A stretch of DNA of 64,000 bases from Vibrio coralliirubri (GCF_024347375.1 NZ_AP025470.1:1798001-1862000), one strand, 5' to 3'. Counted from the first letter of the stretch, positions 1 through 10,705 are shown. Made by a program: numbers and translations. Notes: generated by a model from the sequence alone, not told the origin.

Positions 1-1474
1 CGAAGAACAAGGTGCCTTTGTAGTTCTCAAGAGCCAAGTTAAGCGCTTCGATAGATTCCATATCCATGTGGTTTGTTGGCTCATCCATTAGCAGGATGTT
101 TGGTTTATGCATCATGATCTTACCAAGAAGCATACGACCTTGCTCACCACCAGAGATAACCTTTACAGATTTCTTAATGTCGTCTTGACCAAATAGCATA
201 CGACCTAGGAAGCCACGAACAACTTGCTCGTCTTCGCCTTCTTGGCGCCATTGGCTCATCCAATCAAACAGGTTCATGTCTGTCTCGAAATCGTGTGCGT
301 GATCTTGAGCATAGTAACCGATGTTTGAGTTTTCAGACCACTTGTACTCACCAGTGCGAGGCTCAAGAGCGCCCGCTAGTGTGTTAAGTAGTGTTGTTTT
401 ACCCACACCGTTCTCACCGATGATAGCAACACGCTCACCTACTTCGAAAATACCGTCGAACTTGTTGTATAGGTCTTCTTCAAAACCTTGAGATAGGTTT
501 TCAACCACAAGTGCGTTACGGAATAGCTCTTTAGACTGTTCGAAACGGATGAATGGGTTTTGACGGCTAGACGCTTTAACTTCGTCTAGTTGGATCTTAT
601 CGATCTGCTTAGCACGAGACGTTGCTTGCTTCGCTTTAGATGCGTTAGCAGAGAAACGAGATACGAACGTTTGAAGTTCAGCAATTTGTGCTTTCTTCTT
701 AGCGTTGTCAGACAATAGACGCTCACGAGCTTGAGTCGCAGCCGTCATGTACTCATCGTAGTTACCTGGGAATAGACGAAGTTCGCCGTAATCAAGGTCA
801 GCCATGTGTGTACAAACAGAGTTCAGGAAGTGACGGTCGTGCGAAATGATGATCATTGTGCAGTTACGTTGGTTTAGCGTATCTTCCAACCACTTGATGG
901 TGTCCATGTCCAGGTTGTTCGTTGGTTCGTCAAGAAGCATGATATGCGGGTCTGCAAACAGTACTTGAGACAATAGAACACGAAGTTTCCAACCCGGTGC
1001 TACTTCGCTCATCAGACCGAAGTGCATTGATTCTTCAATACCTACCGCTAGAAGAAGCTCACCAGCTTTCGCTTCTGCCATGTAGCCGTCCATTTCAGCG
1101 AACTGAACTTCAAGGTCAGCCACTTTCATGCCGTCTTCTTCGCTCATTTCTGGCAAAGAGTAAATGCGGTCACGCTCTTGCTTAATAGCCCAAAGCTCTT
1201 TGTGACCCATGATAACCGTGTCGATTACCGTGAATTCTTCGTAAGCAAATTGGTCTTGGTTTAGCTTAGCAACGCGCTCGTTTGGATCGTAGCTTACGTT
1301 ACCAGCACTAGGCTCAAGTTCACCAGATAGGATCTTCATGAACGTCGATTTACCACAGCCATTCGCGCCGATTAAACCGTAGCGGTTGCCTTCGCCGAAC
1401 TTAACTGAAATATTTTCGAAAAGTGGCTTAGCGCCGAATTGTTGGGTGATATTTGCTGTGGAGATCAATGCCAT
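1..1474 (-). CDS. ybiT: ABC-F family ATPase YbiT-type (3' end cut by window edge)
   Basis: Soluble ABC-F protein with two ATP-binding domains and no membrane segments. ABC-F proteins act on the ribosome as translation or resistance factors; the exact job of YbiT is less clear. The translation starts [14 protein letters not shown] and shows a first Walker A (GANGCGKST), a [11 protein letters not shown]alker B, an [10 protein letters not shown] linker, a second Walker A (GENGVGKTT) and a second [10 protein letters not shown]. The order and wording match E. coli YbiT closely as I remember it. About 40 C-terminal residues lie beyond base 1. The second signature reads SGGEQGR, with Q where E. coli has K. 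It is divergent from the gene at 1920. Confidence 0.9.
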   Translation of the reverse strand, partial: MALISTANITQQFGAKPLFENISVKFGEGNRYGLIGANGCGKSTFMKILSGELEPSAGNVSYDPNERVAKLNQDQFAYEEFTVIDTVIMGHKELWAIKQERDRIYSLPEMSEEDGMKVADLEVQFAEMDGYMAEAKAGELLLAVGIEESMHFGLMSEVAPGWKLRVLLSQVLFADPHIMLLDEPTNNLDMDTIKWLEDTLNQRNCTMIIISHDRHFLNSVCTHMADLDYGELRLFPGNYDEYMTAATQARERLLSDNAKKKAQIAELQTFVSRFSANASKAKQATSRAKQIDKIQLDEVKASSRQNPFIRFEQSKELFRNALVVENLSQGFEEDLYNKFDGIFEVGERVAIIGENGVGKTTLLNTLAGALEPRTGEYKWSENSNIGYYAQDHAHDFETDMNLFDWMSQWRQEGEDEQVVRGFLGRMLFGQDDIKKSVKVISGGEQGRMLLGKIMMHKPNILLMDEPTNHMDMESIEALNLALENYKGTLFF

Positions 1475-1919
1475 TACCTTTTTAATGTGAAAAACGCCGC
1501 AACGTTACTTGTTCAGGGCTTTAACTGCAAGTATTGATTGCAATTACTGGCCATTAAGTGAGTGATAACCTAGCCAAATCATAGTTTGAGCTGACTCACC
1601 TTTTTGATTTTCTATTTATCGCCGAAAAGTCGTCGATTTTAAGGAAAAACAAAATATCGAACAGCGCCCTATAATGGGCGGTATATAACGTCCCAAATCA
1701 TGCCAACCATTGAATATATCGTATGCTGATTGGTCACAGTAAAACTAACCCGATCAAAGCAACAACATACATAGGCAAGACTAGCCTAATCCCTGACAAT
1801 TTTATGACAAAATCAGCCGAAACGGGAATAAAGTACTCGCCCCCGACACGGGGTTGGATTTCACAAAGTCAGATTATCTAACTATAGTAATCCTAACCTC
1901 ATAATTCTAAGAGACTTTT
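1475..1919. other. Divergent intergenic region, promoter-bearing
   Basis: 445 bases without a gene between ybiT (minus) and the gene at 1920 (plus). It must hold both promoters. A GC-rich inverted repeat with a TATAAT-like centre lies near 1664-1680 (GCCC-TATAAT-GGGC). I see no small ORF or RNA gene here. Confidence 0.4.
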
Positions 1920-4265
1920 ATGCGTTCACTATCGCGCTTCTTAATCCTCACTTTGGCCATTCTCTCTTGGCCCAGTCATGCCAACCTGGAATATGACTTA
2001 CAATCTCAACCGCAGGTATCTGATTCTGCTATTGACCTCGATGATCGAATTGATTCGTTACCCGATCCCCTCTTTATGGAGCCGTCGGACAGACGCCAAG
2101 TCAATATATTGCTCACTGAAGTGCTACAAGTTCAAAAGCAGGAAATCAAAACCTTCGAGCAACAGTTAAAAGCCTACAGAGCGAACAACGACGCCGAACA
2201 ATGGTTTGCCGTTCAAACCAGCTACGTCACTTTGAATAGCTTGAATGTAAGCAAGCAACACCTGTTAGAGCAGACGAACTCCGCTAATAAAGAGCGTCTA
2301 ACCGGTTTTGGCCCTTACGGCGTAACTCAATTTAAACAAGAGTGGGAATTAACCAAGCTCAACATTGAGTATCTTGTTTACTTCCAGATTCGTAGCTTTA
2401 AAGCGCTCGTTAAAGACATCTTTATTTCGCCAGTGCCTGTGATTGGCGCATCGTTAAAAGTGTTGTTTATCTATTTTGGTTTAGCGTGGTGGCTTGCCAA
2501 CAGCACTCGCTTGATTGAGTTGTTCAGAATTAATTTTCTTGAAGCGAAAACGAACCCTCCTTTCTTAGTACGTGTGATCTGGTATATCAGCCGCGCTGAT
2601 CGTGCGATTGCTTGGTTAATCGCGATTACGCTTTCTCTAAGAGTGCTCTCCAGCATCCCTAGCCTACAACACCTGATTTTCCTTGAGATCTTCACCTGGT
2701 GGATTCTAGGTGGTTCGATTGCCATCAGCTTTATTTTGGAATTTGCGTATCGTTTGGGTCGCACATCCAATCAAGAAGTGATTGCGCTGCGCCTATCGAC
2801 TATTCGCCGTTATGTATGGAGCTTCATTGTTGCGGGTGTGACCCTTCAGATATCGAGCATCACGCTAGGAAAAGGGACTATCTATAGCTGGATCTACAGC
2901 GCCCTATTTTTCTGGTTTGTACTGGTTACCATTTCAGTGCTTAGATTATGGCGCGCGAAAGTCTTCGATACGTTGCAACACATCTCCGATCGTCCGGTAT
3001 GGGTGAATTGGGCGGTAAACCGTAAGGAAACTTTCCTACTTAATATATTAGCAACGGCAATTGGCATCGTATGGTTGAGCGTGTACAGCTTCCAACACCG
3101 CATCATGGCCTTGCTATCTAATTACACGCTGTTTAGCCAAGCTTTGGCTTATCTATTTCGAATCGAAGTGGCTAAGCAGTCTGACCTTGATAAAAACCAA
3201 CAAAACTTGGTTCGAATTAAAGGCGATCAAACCTATGAGTACATCCTACCGGGTAATATCGACAGCACGCTGATTGATTACGCCGGTGATGAGGTTAAGC
3301 AACTGTCTCGCTACTTGATGTCGGACAGCCCTGCTATCTGTATTGTTTCAGGCGAGCGTGGTGTGGGCGCAACAACGCTGCTTTATACCCTGCTGCACAA
3401 AGTCTCTAACGCTGAACCTGTCTACGTAAGTTGCCCTTACGCAGGTTATCAAGAGCTGTTAGCGCATCTAGCGGTGAGCATCGGCTTGGAAGATAAAGCA
3501 ACTGAGATTCAGATCTTGGCGCATCTTCGCAAAAGCAAGACCACGTACTTGATTGCGATCGATAATGCACAACGTCTAGTTAAGCCAATGGTTGGCGGCC
3601 TGTCTGATTTGATTCGTTTAACCAACCTACTGCGCCGTTCTAAAAAGAACCACCGTATCGTCATTTCGATTGCTAAATCGAGCTGGCGATTTGTCGATCG
3701 AGCGCGTGGTGAACGTCTGCTGTTTGATTTGGTGTGTTTTCTGCCACGTTGGACAGAGAAACAAGTCGGTGAGCTTCTGAATAGCCGTATCAATACAGAG
3801 CTTGAGAAGCCGCTGTCGTTTGATGGTTTAGTGGTGCCTAAACAGTGGGACCAAGATGACATGAGCGAAGAAGATCGCGCACGCCAAGGCTTCTACCGAA
3901 TCTTGTGGCACTACTCTGATGGTAACCCTACCGTTGCTCTGCGCTTCTTCCGACTCTCATTGAATCGAAACAAAGATACCGATCAAGCCGTGGTGCGCTT
4001 GTTCCATGTTCCAGAAGCACAGGAACTAGAAAACATGCCAAAACCTATGCTGGCTGTGCTTCGTTCTATCGTGCAGTTGGAAATCGCGTCTCCGGAAGTC
4101 TTGTCTGATTGTACGCAGCTAAGCACCGCAGAGATAACCGGCATTCTGCGTTACTTTGAAAGCCGTGGTTATATTGGTTGGCATGAAGAAAAGGCTCGAA
4201 TTTCCGAGCACTGGTTCCGCCATATTACTAACGTTCTCGACCGTCAACATCTACTGGTGAAGTAA
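1920..4265 (+). CDS. Polytopic membrane protein with degenerate P-loop ATPase-like domain
   Basis: 781 aa, not recognised as a named family. In order: signal peptide (1-21, ending SHA), a helical, probably periplasmic region (about 25-165), about six hydrophobic segments (near 172-194, 230-248, 251-277, 299-317, 322-344, 372-392), then a cytosolic domain from about 440. That domain has a P-loop-like GERGVGATT (478-486), a Walker B-like YLIAIDNAQ (543-551) and a winged-helix-like C-terminus. The Walker A lysine is alanine and the Walker B acidic pair is D-N, so ATP hydrolysis is doubtful. The stop lies one base before the MscS gene start, so the two are surely co-transcribed. The role is probably to control or sense for that channel (inference). 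Confidence 0.75.
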   Translation: MRSLSRFLILTLAILSWPSHANLEYDLQSQPQVSDSAIDLDDRIDSLPDPLFMEPSDRRQVNILLTEVLQVQKQEIKTFEQQLKAYRANNDAEQWFAVQTSYVTLNSLNVSKQHLLEQTNSANKERLTGFGPYGVTQFKQEWELTKLNIEYLVYFQIRSFKALVKDIFISPVPVIGASLKVLFIYFGLAWWLANSTRLIELFRINFLEAKTNPPFLVRVIWYISRADRAIAWLIAITLSLRVLSSIPSLQHLIFLEIFTWWILGGSIAISFILEFAYRLGRTSNQEVIALRLSTIRRYVWSFIVAGVTLQISSITLGKGTIYSWIYSALFFWFVLVTISVLRLWRAKVFDTLQHISDRPVWVNWAVNRKETFLLNILATAIGIVWLSVYSFQHRIMALLSNYTLFSQALAYLFRIEVAKQSDLDKNQQNLVRIKGDQTYEYILPGNIDSTLIDYAGDEVKQLSRYLMSDSPAICIVSGERGVGATTLLYTLLHKVSNAEPVYVSCPYAGYQELLAHLAVSIGLEDKATEIQILAHLRKSKTTYLIAIDNAQRLVKPMVGGLSDLIRLTNLLRRSKKNHRIVISIAKSSWRFVDRARGERLLFDLVCFLPRWTEKQVGELLNSRINTELEKPLSFDGLVVPKQWDQDDMSEEDRARQGFYRILWHYSDGNPTVALRFFRLSLNRNKDTDQAVVRLFHVPEAQELENMPKPMLAVLRSIVQLEIASPEVLSDCTQLSTAEITGILRYFESRGYIGWHEEKARISEHWFRHITNVLDRQHLLVK

Positions 4266-4266
4266 A

Positions 4267-5154
4267 ATGAAGAAGTTATTTATCCTACTATTTGTTGGCT
4301 TGGCAAGTGCTGTCAGTTTCCCGACCTTTGCGACGGAAGAGTTAGCCAATGTAGAAAACATCTCAAAGATAGCGAGCCTAGTGCGATGGAGCGGCGTGTT
4401 CTTCTCCATGATCGTTATTGCTGCGATGTGGTTGCTGCTTAAGTTCATCAACTCAATGGTGACCAGTTTTGGTAGCCAATTCGTGCAATATCGAATGCTG
4501 CTACAGAAACTGCAGTCGTTTACTCAGTTCTTTATCTACGTGAGCACCGGTCTTATCGTGTTCATGATGAGCTTTAGAATCAACGACCAAATACTGGCTT
4601 TGATTGGTGGTACCCTCGCCGTGTCAGTCGGCTTTGCGCTTAAAGATTTGGCAGCTTCATTCATCGCGGGTATCACTGTGATGATTGATAGACCCTTTCA
4701 AGTTGGTGACCGCGTCACGTTCGAAGGAAACTACGGCGATATCATTACCATTGGTTTGCGTTCAGTGCGAATGAGAACCCTGAATGACGACATCATTACC
4801 ATTCCGAACAACAAGTTCTTAAATGAAGTGACCACCAGTGGTAACTACGGTGCGTTGGACATGCAGGTGGTGATTCCGTTTTACGTTGGTATGGATGAAG
4901 ACATCACCCTAGCCCGTGACCTGATTCAAGAAGCGGCGTCTTCAAGTCGTTATATCCACTTACCGAAACCTGTAACGGTTTTGGTTAAACAGACGATTAC
5001 CGATAACTACCTAGCGATACAGCTAACTTGTAAGGCTTATGTTGTGGATACTGCGTATGAGAAGCTGTTTGAAACCGACATTACTTTGCGTGTGATGAAA
5101 GAGTTTAAGAAGCACAACATCAACCCACCGAAGATTTCAGTGGCGGCGCATTAG
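4267..5154 (+). CDS. MscS-family small mechanosensitive channel
   Basis: 295 aa. Signal-peptide-like N-terminus (ends FPTFA), then hydrophobic helices near 42-62, 86-104 and 108-135. The last is the pore-lining helix (GFALKDLAASFIAGITVM), followed by the MscS beta domain (DRPFQVGDRV, ITIPNNKFLNE) and a soluble C-terminal domain. The family forms heptameric channels that release solutes on osmotic downshock; some members are gated or tuned by partner domains. It starts one base after the stop of the degenerate P-loop membrane protein, so the pair is a tight operon. It is followed by a terminator. The family call is firm; the link to the upstream partner is inference from position. Confidence 0.9.
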   Translation: MKKLFILLFVGLASAVSFPTFATEELANVENISKIASLVRWSGVFFSMIVIAAMWLLLKFINSMVTSFGSQFVQYRMLLQKLQSFTQFFIYVSTGLIVFMMSFRINDQILALIGGTLAVSVGFALKDLAASFIAGITVMIDRPFQVGDRVTFEGNYGDIITIGLRSVRMRTLNDDIITIPNNKFLNEVTTSGNYGALDMQVVIPFYVGMDEDITLARDLIQEAASSSRYIHLPKPVTVLVKQTITDNYLAIQLTCKAYVVDTAYEKLFETDITLRVMKEFKKHNINPPKISVAAH

Positions 5155-5205
5155 GTTTGTGCTTTAGACGTTTATTTCTGATAGCAAATGACTTGCCATA
5201 AATAG

Positions 5206-5250
5206 AAACACCTCCGAACTTATCTCGAGTGCGGAGGTGTTTTTTTATTA
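5206..5250. terminator. Rho-independent terminator after mscS operon
   Basis: 11 bp perfect stem AAACACCTCCG / CGGAGGTGTTT (5206-5216 with 5232-5242), 15-base loop, then a T run. It lies between the convergent MscS and chemoreceptor genes and could serve both. Confidence 0.85.
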
Positions 5251-5284
5251 GCTTTTTATCTTCAAGCTAATGTTCGTATTGATG

Positions 5285-6904
5285 CTATACCTTAAAGTAT
5301 TTCAATTGCTCAGTAAGGTGTTCTGTAGTGTTCGCCATTTTCTGACTGTCTTCTGCGAGTGATTGTGAGGCCTGCAGTACCTCATTTGCAGCGAGATGAA
5401 TCCCAGTGACACTTTCACTCATTTCAGTGGCTACCGTGCTTTGCTGCTCTGAGGCTGCGGCGATCTGCGCGACCATGTCGTTGGCGTTATGCAGTTCATT
5501 CACAATCACATCGAGTTGCTGGCGAGTCTCGTTAGACGCGATAACGCTGTGATCAACCTTCTCGTTACTGCTTTGCATTGCCTTAAAGGTGCGTTCTGCT
5601 TGTTGAGTCAGTTTCTCAATCGTGGATTGCACTTCGTTAGTTGAATTCTGAGTGCGGCTAGCAAGGTTGCGGACTTCATCAGCAACCACTGCGAATCCTC
5701 TGCCTTGCTCTCCTGCTCGAGCCGCTTCGATTGCTGCGTTGAGCGCTAACAAGTTCGTTTGTTCTGATACATCACGAATCACACCAACGACTTGGCTTAT
5801 TTCAGTCACGCCTGATTGCAGATCTCTGACTAAGTTGTTCGCGGTCGAAATGTTCTCTGAAACCTGAGATATAGTCTCAGACGTTACCTGCATGTTTTGG
5901 TCGTTCTGGTTTGCGTGGTCGACAACCTTATTGGTGCTAGCCGCGGTATTTTCGGCATTCACAGCGACATCAGAAATGGTTGCGCTCATTTCTGTCATTG
6001 CGGTAGATAGTAATTCAAGCTGTGCATGTTGTGAGTTAACACTGGTTGCTGCTTCTTCACTGGCTTGAGCAATGTGGCTCGCCATGTTGCTGGACAAATC
6101 CGCCGATTCATTGGCTGTACGAAGCGTGCTTTGCAGTTTGTCGAGCATGGTATCAATTTGCTGACTCATATCGCCCAGTTCATCTTTTCGTGTCATGTTC
6201 ATGCGTACACGAAGATCGCCATCGGCGATTTTGTGGGTGTTGTCGATAAGCTTGTTAAGCGGCACTAGGATGTTATTTGAAATTGCGTAACCCATCGCAA
6301 ACAACAAGCCTGACAATACGACCGCAACCAATCCCTCTTTGAGCGCCAATGCATAGAACGCCTCTTGGATGTCCGCAACTAGGATTCCCGAGCCAACAAT
6401 CCAATTCCACTCTGGGAACAGTTGTACGTAGGAGATCTTGTCTTTGAGTTCACCTTGCGGGCTCATCCATTGGTAATCAAGAAAGCCTTTCTCTTCTGGA
6501 GTACGAGAAATGGTGACCATCTCACGCCAGTGGTGTTTACCCGCACCATCTTTAAAATTACCCGCGTTCTTTCCATTGAGTTCAGGTTTTAATGGATGGA
6601 TAACAACGTTGAGTTGTTGGTTTAAGATCCAGAAGTAATTGGTGGTGTCATAACGAAGAGTTTCGATGGCTTGAAGTGCTTGTTTCTTTGCGACCTCTTC
6701 ACCGAGCACATTACGTTGGTTGTAATAGTAGCTCGCTAAGCTGACTGCAGTTTCGACTTGAGCACTGAGCTTATCTTGACGCTCTTGCATGGAACTAGCA
6801 CGTTGCTGCATTAGGTTAAAAGTGGACGCCATTACCAATAGAACAACCGATAAAATGACGATGGAGACGAGTTTTGATTTGATAGATAAGTTACTTAATT
6901 TCAT
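5285..6904 (-). CDS. Methyl-accepting chemotaxis protein, single Cache sensor
   Basis: 539 aa inner-membrane chemoreceptor. TM1 about 9-29; periplasmic sCache-type domain about 35-185 ([15 protein letters not shown], then WNWIVGSGI, typical of the sCache_2 fold that binds small organic acids); TM2 about 190-212; HAMP ([20 protein letters not shown]); cytoplasmic signalling domain whose hairpin tip reads [20 protein letters not shown]. It should talk to CheA/CheW. The ligand cannot be read from sequence. There is no C-terminal NWETF-like pentapeptide for CheR tethering. Confidence 0.93.
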   Translation of the reverse strand: MKLSNLSIKSKLVSIVILSVVLLVMASTFNLMQQRASSMQERQDKLSAQVETAVSLASYYYNQRNVLGEEVAKKQALQAIETLRYDTTNYFWILNQQLNVVIHPLKPELNGKNAGNFKDGAGKHHWREMVTISRTPEEKGFLDYQWMSPQGELKDKISYVQLFPEWNWIVGSGILVADIQEAFYALALKEGLVAVVLSGLLFAMGYAISNNILVPLNKLIDNTHKIADGDLRVRMNMTRKDELGDMSQQIDTMLDKLQSTLRTANESADLSSNMASHIAQASEEAATSVNSQHAQLELLSTAMTEMSATISDVAVNAENTAASTNKVVDHANQNDQNMQVTSETISQVSENISTANNLVRDLQSGVTEISQVVGVIRDVSEQTNLLALNAAIEAARAGEQGRGFAVVADEVRNLASRTQNSTNEVQSTIEKLTQQAERTFKAMQSSNEKVDHSVIASNETRQQLDVIVNELHNANDMVAQIAAASEQQSTVATEMSESVTGIHLAANEVLQASQSLAEDSQKMANTTEHLTEQLKYFKV

Positions 6905-6939
6905 AGCTGGCTGACTTTATTATTTGTTTTGATTATGTA

Positions 6940-6947
6940 TTTTCGGC
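6940..6947 (-). promoter_or_regulatory. Possible sigma-28 -10 element for the chemoreceptor
   Basis: On the minus strand GCCGAAAA lies about 36 bases upstream of the chemoreceptor start and differs by one base from the flagellar GCCGATAA element. The -35 region is a poor match, so this is only a candidate. Confidence 0.3.
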
Positions 6948-7093
6948 CAAGGTATCAAAATTTCGTACAGTTCAGATGATATGCATCAAGATCGAAAGAT
7001 ATACACTGTGTTACATAGCCAAATAGAGGTACTCGTCAAACCGACAGAGGTTGAGATTTGGTTTGCGATAGATTATTAGTGCGGGATTTTCGT

Positions 7094-7127
7094 GCTTGGG
7101 CTAAAACGTTCGTGTAATAGCCCAAGC
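7094..7127. other. Perfect 10 bp hairpin between chemoreceptor and kinase genes
   Basis: GCTTGGGCTA pairs with TAGCCCAAGC around a 14-base loop. It lies 50 bases past the kinase stop but lacks a T tract on the minus strand, so it is a weak terminator at best. It may be a processed 3' end. Confidence 0.45.
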
Positions 7128-7177
7128 GCGTTAGAAGTATTATCAGATGATAATGTCGGTGAATTAGTTCTTAGAAC

Positions 7178-9205
7178 TTATAAGTTTGATACTAGCAATT
7201 GAGGTGTCGCTTTCTGTTGAAGATAGATACTAAAGCAACTTCCCTTACCTACCTCCGATTCAACTCGGATCTCGCCGCCAGTTTGGCTCAAGATACTTTG
7301 AGAAACGGATAAGCCTAAGCCCGTACCATCACGTTTGGTGGTATAAAAAGGCGAGAAAATGCGTTTCAATTGTTCTTCCTTAATACCGCAGCCTTCATCT
7401 TGAACATGAACGATAGCGCCATGAGACACACCATTTTCAACCCAGTCTTCACTCGAAATGGTTAACGTGCCCTGACCATCCATTGCATGAATCGCGTTCA
7501 TTTGTAGGTTAACCAGAATCTGTAGCAATTGATTTCGGTTCACTTCGACTGATGTTTTAGCATTCAGTTGTGATACGTACACAATGCCTTTCTTCTTCGC
7601 GCCTGTTTTTACGAGCGTAATACTTTCATCGACAATTGGGTTGATATGTTGCCACGTAATTTCGTCTTGTACGCCACCGTGACGGCTGTACTGGAGCAGG
7701 CTTCGTGTAATGTTTCGAATTCGATCAATCTGCTCCATGATCGCGTGGACTTCTTCGTCTACGCGGCTCACTTCATCGCCCAGTTCAAACTTCATCAATT
7801 CAACGTTGCCAAGAATCACGGCGGTTGGGTTATTGATCTCATGAGCAATACCCGCCGTTAATTCACCTAATGCGGCGAGTTTTTCATTGACCACCAGCTT
7901 ATCTCTGGCTTGATTGAGAAGCTTGATGTGCAGTTCGAGTTCTTCGGTTTTCTCTTTCAAACTCGCGGTACGAGAATGCACTTTGCACTCTAGTTCAGAC
8001 GCCGCTTGTTGAATCTCTTGATTACGCTCGTGCAGTAGATCCAACATCTTGTCGAACTGTTTAGCGAGTAACGTTAGTTCGTGTTGATCATCCAAACCTA
8101 GCGTACCAATTCGTTTGTCTTGCCCCATCTGGACTAGCTTGACGACTTTATGAATGCGTTCAATTGGGTTGAAAAGATCACGTGCGCCACGGTGAACGAT
8201 CAAACCTGATGCCAACAACAGCAACACAATGGTAATGCTGATTTCGCCAAGGTTGGTCAAGTAAGTTTCTATCAGCGGCCAAATCAAATAACCGGTGTAA
8301 AGCATGCCAATCACATTATTAAACTGGTCATGGATTGGTTGGTAAGCTGTGATGTACCAAGCATCGTAAACATACGCTCGATCTAGCCACTCTTTACCTT
8401 CATTCAAGACTTTTGAGTGAACCTCATGAGAAACACGCGTACCAATGGCGCGCCCTACACTGTCTTCACTGCTCAAAGGCACGTTGGTGCTGACACGAAG
8501 ATCATCAAGGAAGACTGTGACCGTCCCTATATGACGATTAAAACCTTCTCGTTGTGGGTAGATAAGGTTACTGATTTGGTCGACAAGTTGAGTGCTGTTG
8601 TTCAGTAAGATCCCACCATCCAGAAAACCAATCACATGATCATGTTCATCTTTGATGGATACAACGGTTCGGCTTACCAATCCGCGGGTCTCAACTTCTT
8701 GCCCATTGAGCATCGGAACTTCCGCTTTTTTAGCGAGGTCACGATCGAGATAATCGAGTTCATTACGGCTTAAGACACTGAAAAACGAAGACTTGTGAGT
8801 TAAGTTTAGATATTCGAGTTTCTTCTCCATACTCTCGACACTGCGCCAACGCAGAAAATCGAGCTCATAGCGAGATTTGTTCTCAGACACCCAGCGAGTT
8901 AGCTCTTCGTGTGAAAGATCACTCGCAAGTTTGGTTCGAAAGTTATAAGACTCGGCAAACGCACGAACGTTGTATGCTTGCTGATTTTGGATCAGGTGAA
9001 TACTGTTATCGGCAACATCCAAACGCTCATCGACATCAATCAGAGCGCCCTGCCACGTGTAATGTATTGACCAATACAGTGTGATAGCCACAAGCGCGCA
9101 CAAGGTCAAAATTATCGGAGCTGATGTTAGGAATAATAGGCGGTAGCGAACCATGGTTTTGAATCGGAACGCCCACTTTGACCACCAACGACGTCTAATC
9201 GGCAT
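7178..9205 (-). CDS. Sensor histidine kinase with periplasmic sensor domain and HAMP
   Basis: 675 aa from MPIRRRWWSK. This start has an AGAAGG site 8 bases upstream and overlaps the end of the regulator by 11 bases; a longer reading frame exists but lies inside the regulator. TM1 is about 19-45, followed by a large Cache-like periplasmic domain (47-318), TM2 about 319-338, HAMP, coiled coil, HisKA with the phospho-acceptor H455 (GIAHEINNP), and HATPase_c (NAIHAMDGQG, DEGCGI, GTGLGLSVSQ). It is co-transcribed with the NtrC-type regulator and is its obvious partner. From the neighbouring sigma-54 promoter and tup genes, the signal may relate to tungstate or molybdate status (inference). Confidence 0.9.
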   Translation of the reverse strand: MPIRRRWWSKWAFRFKTMVRYRLLFLTSAPIILTLCALVAITLYWSIHYTWQGALIDVDERLDVADNSIHLIQNQQAYNVRAFAESYNFRTKLASDLSHEELTRWVSENKSRYELDFLRWRSVESMEKKLEYLNLTHKSSFFSVLSRNELDYLDRDLAKKAEVPMLNGQEVETRGLVSRTVVSIKDEHDHVIGFLDGGILLNNSTQLVDQISNLIYPQREGFNRHIGTVTVFLDDLRVSTNVPLSSEDSVGRAIGTRVSHEVHSKVLNEGKEWLDRAYVYDAWYITAYQPIHDQFNNVIGMLYTGYLIWPLIETYLTNLGEISITIVLLLLASGLIVHRGARDLFNPIERIHKVVKLVQMGQDKRIGTLGLDDQHELTLLAKQFDKMLDLLHERNQEIQQAASELECKVHSRTASLKEKTEELELHIKLLNQARDKLVVNEKLAALGELTAGIAHEINNPTAVILGNVELMKFELGDEVSRVDEEVHAIMEQIDRIRNITRSLLQYSRHGGVQDEITWQHINPIVDESITLVKTGAKKKGIVYVSQLNAKTSVEVNRNQLLQILVNLQMNAIHAMDGQGTLTISSEDWVENGVSHGAIVHVQDEGCGIKEEQLKRIFSPFYTTKRDGTGLGLSVSQSILSQTGGEIRVESEVGKGSCFSIYLQQKATPQLLVSNL

Positions 9206-10658
9206 ATTCAGAGCCTTCTGTGTTCCAATCTTTGTACTTACGCTCGAGCGTTTTACGTGCCACGCCAAGATCTCTTGCAGCTGCCGATTTGTTGCCATCA
9301 TGGAAACTAACAAGCTGTTCTATATGAGATTTTTCTACTTCTTTGAGTGTCCAAGTGTTTGGATAACCCTCGGCAGCGTCTGCGTTATTCAAGTTTGGCA
9401 TTTCTGCACCATGTGACACCGTCACTGAAATACTAGCAGGAACAGGATCACCATTAATCTCTCGCCAATAGTGTGCTGGTGGCTTGTCTAAAAGAATGCA
9501 TCGTTCGACTAAGTTTTTAAGCTCACGAATGTTCCCTGGCCATTCGTATTCGTTCATCGCCAAGATATCTTCATGTGCCCAATTTGGAACAGGCATGCCA
9601 AGCTCGCTCGATAAAAGACGAGTAAAGTATGGAACAAGTTCAATCAGGTCTGACGGGCGCTCTCTCAATGGCACTACATCAATCTTAAGTACATTGAGTC
9701 GGTAGAACAGATCACGGCGGAAGTGCCCTTTATCGACCTCTTCTTGAAGGTTTCGGTTGGTCGCCGCCACCACTCGTACGTCGACGGAAATTTCCTTCTC
9801 GCTACCGACAGGGCGAATGGTTCTTTGCTCTAACACGCGTAATAACGCAGCTTGCATTGGCAGTGGCATTTCACCGATCTCATCAAGGAACAAAGTGCCG
9901 CCACTTGCGACTCGGAAAAGACCTTCACGGTTTTTCTTCGCACCAGTAAATGCGCCTGATGTATGTCCAAACAGTTCACTTTCTAGAAGTTCTGGAGCAA
10001 TCGCGCCACAGTTGATTGGCACAAATGGACCTGTGCGTTTACTGGCTTCATGTACACCACGAGCAACCAGCTCTTTACCTGTACCCGACTCACCTTCTAT
10101 CAAAACGGAAGCTCGAGACGGCGCAAATTGACTGATCAGCAATTTAAGTTGTTTGGTCTTGTCTGAATTGCCAATCAGTTCGGTCTTGATATGACGACTA
10201 ACATCACGCTTCAACGCGTACTGCATTCTTTGGTCGAGTCGCTTATCCATACAACGCAGCACCGCTTGTATCATCTGTTCGAGGTTGAACGGCTTAAGAA
10301 TAAAATCTGAAGCACCAAGCTTAAGCGCAGATATGGTCATCTCTAGATCGGCATAACCCGTCATAAAAATCACATCGGCGCGTTTGTCGGTGTCGTTAAA
10401 CGCCTCTTCCCACTCAATGCCCGAGCGGCCTGGTAGGTTGATATCAAGGACAATTAGATCAAAATGTTCGCTCGAACGCAGTGTTTCAGCCTCTTCAACC
10501 GACCCTGCGCTCGATACCTTGCCAAAGAACTTACCCAGTGCTTTCTTTAAGATAGCCTGCATACCCAATTCATCATCGACCACCAAAACGGAAAACGCCT
10601 GATACTGAGTCAATGTGTTCGGGTTGAGATTGGATGCAGATGAACTAGGTAAAGACAT
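9195..10658 (-). CDS. Sigma-54-dependent NtrC-family response regulator
   Basis: 487 aa. Start taken at the first ATG (MSLPSSSASN); an in-frame TTG 66 bases upstream is possible. Receiver domain with phospho-acceptor in LIVLDINLPG, AAA+ domain with Walker A GESGTGKE, the sigma-54 contact loop GAFTGA and NIREL motif, and a Fis-type HTH at the C-terminus (SAAARDLGVARKTLERKY). It is paired with the downstream histidine kinase. Its upstream region carries TTTTGTCC boxes and, facing the other way, a sigma-54 promoter for tupA. Activation of the tup-mob operon is therefore the simplest reading, with possible autoregulation. Confidence 0.92.
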   Translation of the reverse strand: MSLPSSSASNLNPNTLTQYQAFSVLVVDDELGMQAILKKALGKFFGKVSSAGSVEEAETLRSSEHFDLIVLDINLPGRSGIEWEEAFNDTDKRADVIFMTGYADLEMTISALKLGASDFILKPFNLEQMIQAVLRCMDKRLDQRMQYALKRDVSRHIKTELIGNSDKTKQLKLLISQFAPSRASVLIEGESGTGKELVARGVHEASKRTGPFVPINCGAIAPELLESELFGHTSGAFTGAKKNREGLFRVASGGTLFLDEIGEMPLPMQAALLRVLEQRTIRPVGSEKEISVDVRVVAATNRNLQEEVDKGHFRRDLFYRLNVLKIDVVPLRERPSDLIELVPYFTRLLSSELGMPVPNWAHEDILAMNEYEWPGNIRELKNLVERCILLDKPPAHYWREINGDPVPASISVTVSHGAEMPNLNNADAAEGYPNTWTLKEVEKSHIEQLVSFHDGNKSAAARDLGVARKTLERKYKDWNTEGSEYAD

Positions 10659-10705
10659 AATGATTAGCCGGTGAGGAAAGTTGGGACAGAGTGTACCAAT
10701 TAACC

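Noticed and set aside
997..1185. Small plus-strand frame inside ybiT
   Set aside because: It is antisense to a strongly conserved ABC-F gene and has no support of its own; the same holds for many frames inside the two chemoreceptors, RND pump and moeA.
9206..9313. Longer N-terminus for the histidine kinase
   Set aside because: It would run 119 bases into the regulator; the ATG at 9205 has a good ribosome site and gives a normal TM1.
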